A stretch of 64,000 nt of DNA from Amycolatopsis orientalis DSM 40040 = KCTC 9412 (GCF_000478275.1 NZ_ASJB01000031.1:179850-243849); one strand, 5' to 3'; positions 7,476-17,630 are shown, counted from the first letter of the stretch. Notes: generated by a model not told the origin, from the sequence alone. A program made the numbers and translations.

Positions 7476-8866
7476 CACGATTCTCCTTGAGGGATCGGCG
7501 AAAGGTCTTTCGAGGCACGGTTGACGGCAGTAGCGGCCAGTGCCACACCCGCGGCGAGCAGCAGCGCGCCCGAGCCCAGCAGGCTCCAGGACAGCCACCC
7601 GAGTACCGGAACGGTCGCGCCCGCCTCCGCACGCACGTCCACCCCGGCCGAGCCATCCGTGTTCATCACCACGAGGGTCCAGTCACCGGCCTGATCGGGC
7701 CAGGTGATCGTCTGCGTTCCCCTGCCCGCCGCCGAAACCGTCCAGATGTCCGTCTCTCGCGGGAGCATCGGCAACCTCGACGAGCGGTGCACGGTGAGCT
7801 CACCGGAGGCGAGATCGGTCACCGTCGCGTACTCGGTCCCACCGAGGAATCGCTCCACCGCCGAAGCCGGTGCGACACCGACGAAAACGTCACCCCCGCC
7901 GAGGTCCGTCACGCGTACGCGGACATCACCCAGCGCACGCGTGGCGGGCACGTCGGCGGCGGCCGTGGCGACGAAGCGAACACGCTCGCTCGCCAAGGCG
8001 TAGGTATCGGTGTCGTAGGTCCCCGACACCGTCAGGTACCCGGCGTCGTCACGCCCGGCCCGATCCAGCCAGAGCGAGGCGGCACCTCCGGTGATCAAGC
8101 CGGTGGACAGGACGACGAGCACCACCCCGGCCACGACCGAGACGATCCGGCCGGGGGTCCACCCCGCGCCTCCCGGGCGGCGCCGCGGCGGCTCCGGCGT
8201 GCCGGTGGTGGCCGGGTCGGGCTCCTCCCCACCCGCGTCCAGGCGGAAGGGCGGGTACGCGTCGGTCATGAGGGCGGCGTACGCGCCCACCCGGATCACC
8301 CAGCGGTCCATGCCGAGCACGAAGTCGAAGATCGGTCTGGGATATTCGCCGCGCACGAGCAGGATGACCCCGGCGATGAGCACCAGGATCCCGATGAGCC
8401 CGCCCGCTCCCCACCGGTAACCGTCGTCCGAGGTGTTCCACAGCCACAGCCCGCCGCCTGCGAAGAGGCCGACGACGAGATAGTGCGGGATCGCGAGCAG
8501 CCACCACTTCACCAGCACCAGACCGCGGGACAGGCGCTCCGGGTAGTCGATCTCGAGCCGGGCGGGATAGCCGGGGTCGTCGGCGAGGGTGAACGGCGGA
8601 TAGCGGTCGGTGCCCAGCGCGGCGTAGGCGTAGTAGTGCACCCGCCATGCCCAGCGGAGCACCCCGACGTTGAATTCGAAGATCGCCCGCGGATAGTGCC
8701 CGGTGAACAGGATGGCGAAGAACGCCACCGCCGTCAGCGGGACGAACGCGAGCCACAGTACCGCGAGCACGAGGTAGTGCGGGATCGCGAGCAGCCATTT
8801 CACCAGCCACAGCCAGCGGGACAGATCGGGATCGAGCGAAGCCTCGACGCGGACGGGCGATTTCAT
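7475..8866 (-). CDS. DUF4389 membrane protein (463 aa)
   Basis: Two DUF4389 units are visible, each with a hydrophobic pair and a RYPPF/AYPPF-type motif (DRYPPFTL near residue 97 and DAYPPFRL near 205). A proline-rich linker and a membrane helix lead to an extracytoplasmic beta domain (about residues 270-420), and a final helix ends in a basic tail. Function is not known. The start is set by AAGGAGGCG directly upstream. It is the first gene of a two-gene unit with the flavodoxin, and a perfect DosR-like palindrome lies at 8949-8964. Confidence 0.82.
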   Translation of the reverse strand: MKSPVRVEASLDPDLSRWLWLVKWLLAIPHYLVLAVLWLAFVPLTAVAFFAILFTGHYPRAIFEFNVGVLRWAWRVHYYAYAALGTDRYPPFTLADDPGYPARLEIDYPERLSRGLVLVKWWLLAIPHYLVVGLFAGGGLWLWNTSDDGYRWGAGGLIGILVLIAGVILLVRGEYPRPIFDFVLGMDRWVIRVGAYAALMTDAYPPFRLDAGGEEPDPATTGTPEPPRRRPGGAGWTPGRIVSVVAGVVLVVLSTGLITGGAASLWLDRAGRDDAGYLTVSGTYDTDTYALASERVRFVATAAADVPATRALGDVRVRVTDLGGGDVFVGVAPASAVERFLGGTEYATVTDLASGELTVHRSSRLPMLPRETDIWTVSAAGRGTQTITWPDQAGDWTLVVMNTDGSAGVDVRAEAGATVPVLGWLSWSLLGSGALLLAAGVALAATAVNRASKDLSPIPQGES

Positions 8867-8948
8867 GGGACGCCTCCTTGCGGGGAGCGGACCCTTCGAC
8901 GATCCTGCGCGGCCGCACGGGAAAACAGGAACGAACGGCCCGGGCGGC

Positions 8949-8964
8949 AGGGCCCTCCGGCCCT
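8949..8964. promoter_or_regulatory. DosR/DevR-like box AGGGCCCTCCGGCCCT
   Basis: A perfect palindrome with 6-bp arms (AGGGCC/GGCCCT) and a 4-base spacer has the same geometry as the DosR operator core GGGACTWWAGTCCC, with A4 and T11 replaced by C and G. It lies in the 167-base divergent region, 83 bases upstream of the DUF4389 start and 70 bases upstream of the nitroreductase start, so it could serve both. Function is inferred from spacing and from repetition of the pattern in other intergenic regions here. Confidence 0.55.
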
Positions 8965-9033
8965 CCACGGCATCCGCGGACCGGGGAACCATGAACCTCA
9001 AGCCCTTCACCCCGACCCGAGGCAGGTTTCCCG

Positions 9034-10053
9034 ATGGACCACGGACTTCCCGACGACTACACCGTCGACACCGCGGTAGCCCTGGCCGTCCGCGCACCGT
9101 CGGTACACAATTCCCAGCCCTGGCAATGGCGCAGCGGAGACCGCACCCTCCACCTCTACGCCGACCGCACCCGTCTGCTGCCCGGCACCGACCCCGACGG
9201 CCGCGACCTCATCCTCAGCTGCGGCGCCGCCCTGCACCATCTCCGCGTCGGTTTCGCCGCCCTCGGCTGGCGAGCCGAGGTCCACCGGCTGCCGAACCCG
9301 GCCGAGCCGGACCACCTCGCCTCGATCGAACTGCACCGGCACGAACCCACCCACCACGACATCGCGCTGGCCGCCGCCATCCCCCGCCGCCGCACCGACC
9401 GCCGCAGGCACAGCTCCTGGAGCGTCCCCACCGGGCACCTGGAAACCCTCGCCCGCCACGCCGCCGACGAAGGCACCATCCTCCGCCCCGCCCTCGACGC
9501 CGCCCGTTACCACCTCGCCCGCGCCATCACAGCGGCCGCCGAAACGCACGCCGGCGACCCCGCCTACCGCACCGAACTCGCCGCCTGGAGCGGACGCCAC
9601 ACCGCTCCCGACGGCGTCCCGTCGGCGAACGCACCGGCACAGGACGACACCCCCGGCGCCCTGCCCGCCCGTGCGTTCGCCGACCCCCTGCTCCGCCAGC
9701 CCGAGCACGCCCCCGGCGACAACGACGACACCGTCCTGCTCGTCCTCTCCACCGCTTCCGACGACACCATGTCCCGGCTCCGCGCCGGTGAAGCGACCAG
9801 CGCCGTCCTGCTCACCGCCACCAGCCTCGGACTCGCCACCTCCCCGCTCACCGAACCCCTCGAAATCGCCGACACCAGGGCCAAGGTCCGCGACCTCGTC
9901 ACCGGCGGCACGTTCCCGCAGATGGTCCTGCGAACGGGCTGGGCACCGGTCAACGCCGACCCGCTCCCCGCCACACCCCGCCGTGCCCTCGCCGACGTCC
10001 TCGCACCGCTCGGCACACCACTGAGCGCCGAACCGCGCTACCAGAGCCACTGA
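9034..10053 (+). CDS. Acg-type nitroreductase-family protein
   Basis: The 339-residue protein has the Acg family hallmarks: APSVHNSQPWQW near residue 20, SCGAALHHLR near residue 65 and an arginine-rich IPRRRTDRR motif. Acg proteins are DosR-regulated in mycobacteria, are built from two nitroreductase halves in one chain, and bind FMN or sequester flavin; their physiological substrate is unknown. It leads a plus-strand unit with the SHOCT protein, FtsH and a WS/DGAT, with gaps of 18 to 27 bases, downstream of the palindrome at 8949. Confidence 0.88.
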   Translation: MDHGLPDDYTVDTAVALAVRAPSVHNSQPWQWRSGDRTLHLYADRTRLLPGTDPDGRDLILSCGAALHHLRVGFAALGWRAEVHRLPNPAEPDHLASIELHRHEPTHHDIALAAAIPRRRTDRRRHSSWSVPTGHLETLARHAADEGTILRPALDAARYHLARAITAAAETHAGDPAYRTELAAWSGRHTAPDGVPSANAPAQDDTPGALPARAFADPLLRQPEHAPGDNDDTVLLVLSTASDDTMSRLRAGEATSAVLLTATSLGLATSPLTEPLEIADTRAKVRDLVTGGTFPQMVLRTGWAPVNADPLPATPRRALADVLAPLGTPLSAEPRYQSH

Positions 10054-10073
10054 AACCCGAAAGGAGCCCGACC

Positions 10074-10304
10074 ATGCCTTACTGGCACAACTCCGACGGC
10101 GGCTGGATCGGCATGCTGCTCATGCTCGTCACCGTGGTCATCCTCGTCGGCGGCCTCGTCACCGCCTCGGTGATCGTCCTGCGGCACAGCACCAAAACCC
10201 CGGCGGGCAACGACGACGCGCTCAGAATCCTCAACGAACGCTTCGCCCGCGGCGAGATCGACAAGGACGAGTTCGAAGCGCGGCGCACCGCGCTCCGCGG
10301 GTGA
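10074..10304 (+). CDS. Short membrane protein with SHOCT domain (76 aa)
   Basis: One N-terminal membrane helix (about residues 12-37) is followed by a SHOCT domain, ILNERFARGEIDKDEFEARR. SHOCT is a short oligomerisation module found at protein ends. The ribosome binding site GAAAGGAG precedes the ATG. It sits between the nitroreductase and ftsH, suggesting a membrane accessory role, but no specific function is known. Confidence 0.85.
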   Translation: MPYWHNSDGGWIGMLLMLVTVVILVGGLVTASVIVLRHSTKTPAGNDDALRILNERFARGEIDKDEFEARRTALRG

Positions 10305-10331
10305 CCGGACCCGCGACCGAAGGGATACGCG

Positions 10332-12212
10332 ATGTCACGGACGGCCAAACCCGGCCCGCCCTCCGACCCGGTACCACCCCCGAGCCCGCCCGAACCCTCC
10401 GGGTGGCGCCGATGGGTGGTCCCCGCGGTCTTCCTGGTGATGCTTCTCCTGTTCTTCCTCCCGCATCTGCTGACCACGGAGACTCCTTCGTTCGGTTACA
10501 CCGAACTTCTATCCAAAGTGGACGCTGGCCAGGTGGACAAGATCACGATCGACGGCGATGGCGCCGTCAAGGGGAACCTCCGTGACGGCACCGCGTTCAG
10601 GACGCAGCTCCCCGTCGCGCTCAAAGACGATCAGCTGCTGCCGAAGCTGAGGGACAAAGGGGTCCAAGTCACCGGGGAACCCGCCGGCACCTCGGGTGTG
10701 CTCTCGGCACTGGGAAGCCTGCTCCCCTTGCTCCTCCTGGTGGGCTTCATGGTCTGGATGGGCAGAGGAGCACAGCGGTCCCTCGCCGGGGCCGGGGGTT
10801 TCGGTCGTTCGAAGGCGAAGATCATCGAGGCTCAGCGGCCCACCACCCGCTTCGCCGACGTCGCGGGCTACGAGGGGGTCAAGCAGGAGGTCAGTGAGGT
10901 CGTCGACTTCCTGCGCGATCCCGAACGCTACGCGGCGGCGGGGGCGAAGGGCCCGCGCGGTGTCATCATGGTCGGGCCGCCGGGTACCGGGAAGACGCTG
11001 CTGGCCCGCGCCGTGGCCGGTGAGGCCAGCGTGCCGTTCCTGTCGGTCACCGGTTCCGAGTTCGTGGAGATGTTCGTCGGTGTCGGTGCGTCGCGAGTCC
11101 GCGATCTGTTCACCGAGGCCAGGAACCGGGCACCGTCCATCATCTTCATCGACGAGATCGACGCGGTCGGGAGCCGCCGGGGTATCGGCGGGACGGGCGG
11201 GCACGACGAACGCGAACAGACCCTGAACCAGCTTCTGGCGGAGATGGACGGTTTCGACCAGAGCAGCGGGATCGTCGTGCTCGCCGCGACCAACCGGCCG
11301 GAATCGCTCGACCGCGCGCTGCTGCGGCCCGGCCGGTTCGACCGGCAGGTCACCGTACCGCTGCCGAACCAGGACGAACGCGCGGCCATTCTCGCCGTCC
11401 ACGTGACCGGCAAGCATCTCGGACCCGACGTGGACCTGCGGCGTATCGCCCGCGGTACCCCCGGTTTCTCCGGCGCGGATCTCGCGAACCTCGTCAACGA
11501 AGGAGCGATCAACGCCGTCCGTGCCGGGCGGACGACCATCACGGCGGCCGATCTGGACTCCGCCCGCGACCGGGTCCTGCTGGGCCGTCGCGAAACGTCC
11601 AACGCCCTGCTGCCCGAAGAACGCCACGCCGTGGCCGTGCACGAATCGGGTCACGCGCTGATGGCCGCGCTGTGCGAGCACGCCGACCCGGTCGCGAAGG
11701 TCACCATCCTTCCGGCGGGGATGGCACTGGGCGCCACCGAGCAACTCCCCGAAGCCGAACGGCACCTTTACAGCGAGGCTTTCCTCACCGATCTGCTGAC
11801 CGTCAGGCTCGGCGGACGCGCCGCGGAACTGGTGGTGTTCAAGCAGGGTTCCACCGGTGCCGCCGACGATCTCGCCGGCGCGACCGAGCTGGCGGTGAAG
11901 ATGGTGACCGAGTTCGGCCTGTCGAGCGTCCTCGGCCCGGTCGCCTATCCGGCCGTCCGCGCGCGCTTCCTCACCGAAGACCCGGCCATCACCGGACGTG
12001 GTGGCTTCTCCGAGAAGACGCAACAGGTGATCGACGACGAGGTCTCGCGCCTGCTGCGGGCGGCCGAAGACCGCGCGGTCCGTGCCCTGCGACGGCACCG
12101 CAAGGCGCTCGATCTCCTCGCCACCGAACTGCTGAGCGACGAGACCGTCGACGGAAGCGTCGTCCTCGAGGCGCTCCGGAGCGAAACCGAATTCCGCGAT
12201 CTCGCGTCCTGA
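10332..12212 (+). CDS. ftsH: ATP-dependent zinc metalloprotease FtsH (paralogue)
   Basis: The 626-residue protein has membrane helices near residues 29-45 and 128-143 flanking a short periplasmic domain, then an AAA ATPase domain with Walker A GPPGTGKT (215-222), Walker B IIFIDEID and the second region of homology [23 protein letters not shown] (437-441) is the zinc site. FtsH degrades misfolded and membrane proteins. Being shorter than housekeeping actinobacterial FtsH and lying in a stress unit, it is probably an extra, stress-linked copy; that is inference. Confidence 0.95.
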   Translation: MSRTAKPGPPSDPVPPPSPPEPSGWRRWVVPAVFLVMLLLFFLPHLLTTETPSFGYTELLSKVDAGQVDKITIDGDGAVKGNLRDGTAFRTQLPVALKDDQLLPKLRDKGVQVTGEPAGTSGVLSALGSLLPLLLLVGFMVWMGRGAQRSLAGAGGFGRSKAKIIEAQRPTTRFADVAGYEGVKQEVSEVVDFLRDPERYAAAGAKGPRGVIMVGPPGTGKTLLARAVAGEASVPFLSVTGSEFVEMFVGVGASRVRDLFTEARNRAPSIIFIDEIDAVGSRRGIGGTGGHDEREQTLNQLLAEMDGFDQSSGIVVLAATNRPESLDRALLRPGRFDRQVTVPLPNQDERAAILAVHVTGKHLGPDVDLRRIARGTPGFSGADLANLVNEGAINAVRAGRTTITAADLDSARDRVLLGRRETSNALLPEERHAVAVHESGHALMAALCEHADPVAKVTILPAGMALGATEQLPEAERHLYSEAFLTDLLTVRLGGRAAELVVFKQGSTGAADDLAGATELAVKMVTEFGLSSVLGPVAYPAVRARFLTEDPAITGRGGFSEKTQQVIDDEVSRLLRAAEDRAVRALRRHRKALDLLATELLSDETVDGSVVLEALRSETEFRDLAS

Positions 12213-12230
12213 CCTCCCCGGGAGACATCG

Positions 12231-13619
12231 ATGGATCATCTGAGCCCGCTCGACGCGGCGTTCTTGGAAATCGAAGACGGGGATCCCAACGCCTCCCTCT
12301 CCATCGGCTCGGTGGCGGTGCTCGAAGGTCCACCGCCGCCCTACCCCGACTTCGTCCGGTCGATCACCGCCCGGCTGCCGCTGAACCCCCGCTACCGGCA
12401 GAAGATCCATCGCGTGCCGCTCGATCTGGGGCCACCGGCATGGGTCGACGACGACCGGTTCGACGCGGCCCGGCACTTCCACCGCGTCGCCGTTCCGGCC
12501 CCCGGCGGGGAGAACGAGCTGTGCGACCTGGTCGCGCTGCTGATGGCGGAACGGCTCGACCGGGATCATCCGTTGTGGGAATTCTGGTTCATCGAAGGAC
12601 TTCCCGGTGGTCGCTGGGCGGTGCTGTCGAAGCTGCATCACTGCGTCGCGGACGGTGTCATCGGTAACGAGCTGCTGAAAGTCCTCTTCACGAACGAGCC
12701 CCCGGGTATCGCGGCGGCCGAGGCGGTGCCCGACCCCGGTACCGTGAACCTCCTCAAGGACGCCGCCCGCCGTCTCCTGGCCGCCCCCGGCGAGCAGCTT
12801 CGCTCGGTGGTACGACTGGCACTGTCGCCCGCCCGCGCGGTGCGCGGGGTCGCGGATGCCGTCTCGGGCCTGACCGCGTTCGCCTCCGCGCTCATCCCCG
12901 CCGCGCGGTCGTCGCTCTCCGGTCCGATCGGCCCGGACCGGCGTTACGAGGTGGCGCACGCCTCCCTCGACACCGTGCACGAGATCTGCCGCGCCTTCGA
13001 GGTCACCGTGAACGACGTCGCTCTCGCGGCCGTCACGAGCGCGTTCCGCGCCCTTTTGCTGCGGCGAGGCGAAAAGCCGGTCCCGGACGCGATGCGCGCT
13101 CTCGTGCCCGTCTCCGTCCGCGGGGACCGTGACACCGTCGACAACCAGGTTTCGCTGATGCTGCCCCTGCTCCCCGTCGACGTTCCCGATCCCGTGGGAA
13201 GACTCGTCGCCGTTCATCGGCGTTCGGCCGCCTTGAAGGCGGGCAAGGAACCGGAAGCGGGAGCCGCCCTGACCGGCGCGGCGGGGTTCGCCCCCTTCGC
13301 ACCGGTCGCCTGGGCCGTCCGCCTCGCCGCCGGGATCCCCCAGCACAACGTGGTCTCGGTCGTCACGAACGTCCCCGGCCCGCGAACGCCGCTGCAGGTG
13401 CTCGGCCGCGAGGTGGTGGATCTCTTCCCCTATGTCCCGGTCGCCTTGCGCCTGCGGACCGGCGTGGCCGTGCTCTCTTACCGCGACAAGCTCACCTTCG
13501 GGATCACGCTGGACTTCGGGAGCGCGCCGGACCCCGGTTTCCTCGCCGAGGCCATCGAAAACGACCTTTCTGCCTTGGCCGGGATCGCGCGTCGCTCACG
13601 GCCGGCCGATCCGGCGTGA
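12231..13619 (+). CDS. Wax ester synthase / diacylglycerol acyltransferase (second copy)
   Basis: Active-site motif HHCVADG is at residues 136-142, preceded by the family start MDHLSPLDAAFLEIED and followed by the C-terminal TNVPGPRTPL block. At 462 residues it is full length. It probably makes triacylglycerol or wax esters from acyl-CoA at the membrane face. It is 18 bases downstream of ftsH and ends the unit that starts with the nitroreductase. Its stop codon lies inside a short copy of the dispersed repeat (13614-13645). Confidence 0.93.
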   Translation: MDHLSPLDAAFLEIEDGDPNASLSIGSVAVLEGPPPPYPDFVRSITARLPLNPRYRQKIHRVPLDLGPPAWVDDDRFDAARHFHRVAVPAPGGENELCDLVALLMAERLDRDHPLWEFWFIEGLPGGRWAVLSKLHHCVADGVIGNELLKVLFTNEPPGIAAAEAVPDPGTVNLLKDAARRLLAAPGEQLRSVVRLALSPARAVRGVADAVSGLTAFASALIPAARSSLSGPIGPDRRYEVAHASLDTVHEICRAFEVTVNDVALAAVTSAFRALLLRRGEKPVPDAMRALVPVSVRGDRDTVDNQVSLMLPLLPVDVPDPVGRLVAVHRRSAALKAGKEPEAGAALTGAAGFAPFAPVAWAVRLAAGIPQHNVVSVVTNVPGPRTPLQVLGREVVDLFPYVPVALRLRTGVAVLSYRDKLTFGITLDFGSAPDPGFLAEAIENDLSALAGIARRSRPADPA

Positions 13620-13645
13620 TCGGCTCGCTGCCGTGAAGGGCACTC
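13614..13645 (+). repeat. Short copy of the dispersed intergenic repeat
   Basis: GCGTGATCGGCTCGCTGCCG and the following GTGAAGGGCACT match the core of the longer copies at 1821-1908 and 25357-25447, then the similarity stops. It overlaps the last codon and stop of the WS/DGAT gene, so the repeat abuts or replaces the original gene end. Confidence 0.55.
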
Positions 13646-13716
13646 CAGTGCACAGCTGACGTCCGGTCCAGGACCACGCCGGCTTCAGGACGCCATGTTC
13701 GCCTTGTCTCTCCATT

Positions 13717-14244
13717 TCAGTCCACAGTGGAGGGTTTCTCCGGCGACGGGGACGACAGCCGCACCACCGCGTCCGCGATCCCGTCCGCGATCACCTGTCG
13801 CGCCCCGGCGAGGTCGAGCAGGTCGGCGACCGCCCTGTTGTCCGCGAGATAGGTGGCGGTGAATTCACGGAAGCCGTGCCGCGACGCCGCCTCAGCCAGC
13901 TTCGTGACCAAGGCCGATGCCAAGCCCACCTGCCGCCAGCCCGGCTTCACGACGACGGCGATCTCCGCGACGCCGGGCTCGGACGTCGCCTCGTATCGCG
14001 CGATCGCCACCCCCTCCCCCGCCTCGTCACGGGCGACCAGCGCGTAACGGCGGTCGAAGTCGAGTTCGGTCAGATGGGCCAGCAATCCCGGCGTCACCTT
14101 CGGCGGCGGCCCGCAGAACCGGCGATACAGCGTTTCCCGGTCCGAGTCGAGGAGCGCCTGGCCGAGTTCACCGGCGTCGGCGGGGCGCAGGCGGGTCACG
14201 ACGACGACCCGGCCATCGCGCAAGCACACCGGCTCTCCGTCCAT
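13717..14244 (-). CDS. GNAT-family N-acetyltransferase
   Basis: The 175-residue protein has a GNAT fold: an N-terminal RDGRVVVVTRLRPADA strand, the central EIAVVVKPGWRQVGLASALV block (acetyl-CoA pyrophosphate loop, here RQVGLA) and a C-terminal TYLADNRAVADLL helix. It resembles the GNAT half of the Pat-like fusion at 18419-20824. A protein-lysine acetyltransferase role is possible, but the substrate cannot be read. The ATG at 14244 is chosen because the conserved fold starts directly after it. Confidence 0.85.
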   Translation of the reverse strand: MDGEPVCLRDGRVVVVTRLRPADAGELGQALLDSDRETLYRRFCGPPPKVTPGLLAHLTELDFDRRYALVARDEAGEGVAIARYEATSEPGVAEIAVVVKPGWRQVGLASALVTKLAEAASRHGFREFTATYLADNRAVADLLDLAGARQVIADGIADAVVRLSSPSPEKPSTVD

Positions 14245-14350
14245 CGCACCAGCGTAAGAAGGCGGCGAGCCCACCGCCGAGGCCGAACAGGCCAGGCATC
14301 CGGGGACCTACGTCCTTCGTCTTTCCCCGGCCGCCGACCATGCTCAGCCC

Positions 14351-15757
14351 TCAGATGAGCACCCGCTCGCGATCGCGGGGAACGACGGCTTGCCAGTCGT
14401 GTTCGGTCCGGAGCCGTTCGGCGACCGCCTCCGATCCTTCGGGCTCACCGTGCACCAGGTACGTCGTCGACGGCGGCGGGCCCGCGGTGGCCCATCGCAC
14501 CAGTTCGTCCGCGTCGGCATGGGCGCTGAAAGCGTCGAGCTGGACCACGTCGGCGCGGACCGTGGTGTACCGGCCGTGGATCTTGAGCTGCCTCGCTCCG
14601 TTCGCCAGAGCGCGGGCCCGGGTGCCGGCCGCCGCGTAGCCCACGATGAGCACCGTGTGCCGGTGGTCGGGCAGCATGTGTTCCAGGTGGTGCACCACGC
14701 GGCCACCGCTCGCCATCCCGGACGCGGAGATGATGATCGAAGGCATCCTCGGCGCGTTGACCCGCATGGATTCCTCCACGGTCCGCAATTCCGTCAGGGA
14801 ACGCGGGGTCAGCGGATCGTGGCCGGCGAGTTCCGGCCGGATCTCCGGCCAGTGGTCACGGAACGCCTCGCGGTACACCCGCAGCGCTGCCAAGGCCATC
14901 GGGCTGTCGACGTACACCGGCAGGTCGGGGATGGCGTGCGACCGCATCAGTTTCGCGAGCGCGGCCAGGACCACCTCGGTGCGGTCGACGGCGAACGCCG
15001 GGATGAGGACGCTGCCACCGCGCTTGGCGGTCCGCCTGACGACTTCGGCGAGCTGGTCCATGGCGCCGGTGTCGTGGTGGGCGCGGCACCCGTAGGTCGA
15101 TTCGAGCACCAGGGCGTCACAGCGGGGCCTCGGTGCCGGCGGACGCAGAAGACTGTGTTCCGGACGGCCGAGGTCGCCGCTGAACACGACGTCGCGGCCC
15201 TCGGACCGCAACCGCGCCCACGCGGATCCGAGGATGTGACCGGCCTGCCCGAAGTCCAGGGTGAAGCCTTTGCCCACCGCCGTCTCGACGCCGTACTCGG
15301 TCTCCTCGAGGAGTCCGATCGCCTTCTGCGCGTCACCGGCGTCGTAGAGCGGCAACGCGGGCCGGTGTTTCGACCAGCCGTACTTGTTGGCGTGCGCGGC
15401 CTCCTCGGCCATGAGGTGGGCGCTGTCCTGAAGCACGATCGGGACCAGGGCGGCGGTGCCCGGCGTCGCGTACACCGGTCCGCGCCAGCCGGACCGCACC
15501 AGAACGGGCAGGTAGCCGCAGTGGTCCAGATGCGCGTGGGTGATCACCACGGCGTCGACATCGGTCAGGGCACGCGGCAGCGGCGCCCAGTTCCGGCGCC
15601 GCAGATCGGCGAGGCCCTGGAAGAGCCCGCAGTCGACCAGAACGCGGGACTCGGGGGTCTCCAGCAGGTACTTGCTGCCGGTGACGGTTCCGGCCCCGCC
15701 ATGGAAGGTCAGCGCGACGGTCACGATCGCACCTTTCTCGTGAAGGTCAGCCGTCAC
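14351..15757 (-). CDS. MBL-fold beta-CASP nuclease
   Basis: The 468-residue protein has the metallo-beta-lactamase motif HAHLDHCG, followed by FSGDLGR and a beta-CASP domain with a terminal SAHADADEL block. This is the CPSF-73/RNase J-like architecture of bacterial beta-CASP proteins, predicted to process RNA with zinc. Start: GTG at 15757 has GGAGGA seven bases upstream; a second GTG at 15724 is an alternative. A DosR-like sequence at 15821 lies 64 bases upstream. Family is firm, substrate is inferred. Confidence 0.9.
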   Translation of the reverse strand: MTADLHEKGAIVTVALTFHGGAGTVTGSKYLLETPESRVLVDCGLFQGLADLRRRNWAPLPRALTDVDAVVITHAHLDHCGYLPVLVRSGWRGPVYATPGTAALVPIVLQDSAHLMAEEAAHANKYGWSKHRPALPLYDAGDAQKAIGLLEETEYGVETAVGKGFTLDFGQAGHILGSAWARLRSEGRDVVFSGDLGRPEHSLLRPPAPRPRCDALVLESTYGCRAHHDTGAMDQLAEVVRRTAKRGGSVLIPAFAVDRTEVVLAALAKLMRSHAIPDLPVYVDSPMALAALRVYREAFRDHWPEIRPELAGHDPLTPRSLTELRTVEESMRVNAPRMPSIIISASGMASGGRVVHHLEHMLPDHRHTVLIVGYAAAGTRARALANGARQLKIHGRYTTVRADVVQLDAFSAHADADELVRWATAGPPPSTTYLVHGEPEGSEAVAERLRTEHDWQAVVPRDRERVLI

Positions 15758-15820
15758 TCGGCTTCCTCCACAATCGACCGGCCCGGCGGGAAGAGGCAGG
15801 TACCGAGGGCTCCGATCGGC

Positions 15821-15834
15821 GGGACCAAATACCC
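15821..15834 (-). promoter_or_regulatory. DosR/DevR-like box GGGACCAAATACCC
   Basis: The sequence keeps GGGAC and terminal CCC at the right spacing, with a weak central second half (TACCC for GTCCC). It lies in the 86-base gap between the end of the SulP gene and the start of the beta-CASP gene, 64 bases before that start. It is one of the weaker members of the set. Confidence 0.4.
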
Positions 15835-15843
15835 GGCGTCGCC

Positions 15844-17514
15844 TCACCGGACCGGCGGGCGGGCCGGGTCCGCCCCTCTCCGCCGGAACGCCTCCACCAC
15901 ACTGGGCAGCGTCGGATAGAGCGAGCCGGAACCGATGAGCGTGAGCAGGCCGGCCGCCTCGAGGTCCTCGCGCAGCTCCTGTTTCACCCTGGCGAGCGCG
16001 AAGGTGATCCCGCGGCGCCGCAACTCCTCGCAGATCCCGCGCAAGGCGTCGGCCGCGGTGATGTCGAGTTCGACGTTGGCCTCGGCGTTGAGGACGAACC
16101 ACTCGACCGCCTCCCCGCCGTCCAGGGCGGCGAGGGCCCGTCGGCGGAAGTCGTCGGCGTTGGCGAAGCAGAGCGGCGCGTCATACCGGTAAATGACCAG
16201 CCCCGGAACGGTCGTCGCCTCGGGATAGTCGTCGATGTCGTGCATACCGGGCAGGCCGGGCACGAAACCGAGCACGGCGCCATGCGGCCGCGCCAGCCTG
16301 CGCAGGAGATCCAAAATGGACAAGCCGACGGCGGCGAGCACGCCGTAGAGGACGCCCAAGCCGACGACGGCGAGCAAGGTCGACACCGTCAGGATGAACT
16401 CGCTGCGCCGGAACCGGGCGATCCGCCGGAAATCCCGGGGATCGATCAGCTTCAACGCCGCGTAGACCACGATCGCCGCCAGCGCCGCCTTGGGGAAGAC
16501 GGCCAGCAAGGGACCCGCGAAGAGCACGGTCAGCACGACCGTCGCGAGTGCCGTGAGCGAGTACAGCTGGGTACGGGCACCCATCGCCGACGCCAAGGCG
16601 GTCCGGCTGCCGCTCGAACTGACCGGGAACCCATGCAGGAGCCCGGCGGCGAGATTCGACGCGGCCAGCGCGCGCAGTTCGCGGTCGGCGTCGATCCGAT
16701 CGCCGTGCTTGCCCGCGAACGCGCGGGCGGTCAAGACGTTGTCGGAGAATCCGACGAGGGCGATCCCCACCGCGGGGAGCAGCAGGTTCGCCAGCTCGGC
16801 GCCGTCCACCCCCGGGACACCAGGTACCGGCAGCGAACCCGGGACCGGCCCGATCACCCGGATTCCCTTCTCGGTCAAGGAGAAACCGGTGACGACCGCG
16901 GCGGCCGCCAGCATGACGGCCAGCGGACCGGGAAAGCGTGGGAGCCAGCGCTGAAAAGCCAATAGGCAAGCCAGCACGAGGCCACCGAGGACGAGGGTCG
17001 GCCAGTGCAGACGCCCGACGTTCGCGAAGAACGAGCCGAGTTCCGCGAACATCCCGTCGCCCGTGACGGGGACACCGGTCAGTTTGCCCAGCTGGCTCAC
17101 CATCATCAGGACGGCGATCCCGGCCATGTAGCCGGTCAGCACCGGTTTCGACAACAGATCCGCCAGCACCCCGAGGCGGGCGAGGCCCGCCAGCAGGCAC
17201 AGGCCCCCGACCAAGAGCGCGAGCAGGGCCGCGAGCGTCCCGTAGCGGACGGGATCCCCCGCGGCGAGCGGACCGAGCGCGATGGCCGTCATCAACGCCG
17301 TCGTCGACTCCGGGCCCACCGAAAGCAGCTTCGACGAACCCAGCATCGCGTAGACCCCCAGCGGCCCGATCACCGCCCAGAGGCCGACCTCCGGGGGCAG
17401 CCCCGCGACCTCCGCGTACGCCATCACCTGCGGAACCAGATACGCGGCGACGGTCACCCCGGCCAGCAGGTCGCCCCGGAGCCAGGAGCGCCGGTAGCGC
17501 GCGAAGACCTTCAT
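15844..17514 (-). CDS. SulP-family anion permease with STAS domain
   Basis: The 556-residue protein begins with the SulP transmembrane core (RGDLLAGVTVAAYLVPQVMA, then VGPESTTALM), has about ten or more hydrophobic segments, and ends with a cytosolic STAS domain (about 435-550). SulP proteins move sulfate, bicarbonate or other anions. The ATG at 17514 is preceded by AGGGAG. It faces the DoxX-like gene across a 267-base region with a DosR-like box. The substrate cannot be read from the sequence. Confidence 0.92.
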   Translation of the reverse strand: MKVFARYRRSWLRGDLLAGVTVAAYLVPQVMAYAEVAGLPPEVGLWAVIGPLGVYAMLGSSKLLSVGPESTTALMTAIALGPLAAGDPVRYGTLAALLALLVGGLCLLAGLARLGVLADLLSKPVLTGYMAGIAVLMMVSQLGKLTGVPVTGDGMFAELGSFFANVGRLHWPTLVLGGLVLACLLAFQRWLPRFPGPLAVMLAAAAVVTGFSLTEKGIRVIGPVPGSLPVPGVPGVDGAELANLLLPAVGIALVGFSDNVLTARAFAGKHGDRIDADRELRALAASNLAAGLLHGFPVSSSGSRTALASAMGARTQLYSLTALATVVLTVLFAGPLLAVFPKAALAAIVVYAALKLIDPRDFRRIARFRRSEFILTVSTLLAVVGLGVLYGVLAAVGLSILDLLRRLARPHGAVLGFVPGLPGMHDIDDYPEATTVPGLVIYRYDAPLCFANADDFRRRALAALDGGEAVEWFVLNAEANVELDITAADALRGICEELRRRGITFALARVKQELREDLEAAGLLTLIGSGSLYPTLPSVVEAFRRRGADPARPPVR

Positions 17515-17630
17515 CGAGTGCTCCCTGCCACCGCGACCTCCGTCGTCGATGGGATCGTCATCGATCGAGTGCACAGCTCCCCGCGGCCGCGCACCAGTGA
17601 CCAGAGGCTCGTCCGTGGTCCCGCGAATCC

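Noticed and set aside
10509..13346. 945-codon minus-strand frame opposite ftsH and WS/DGAT
   Set aside because: It spans two well-defined genes in antisense and has low-complexity Gly/Arg/Val-rich sequence with no domain.
17609..17622. Second GGGACC-like sequence on the minus strand next to the box at 17631
   Set aside because: Its second half (GGACGA) does not fit the spacing or the C-rich end of the other sites, and short GGGACC matches are common by chance in GC-rich DNA.
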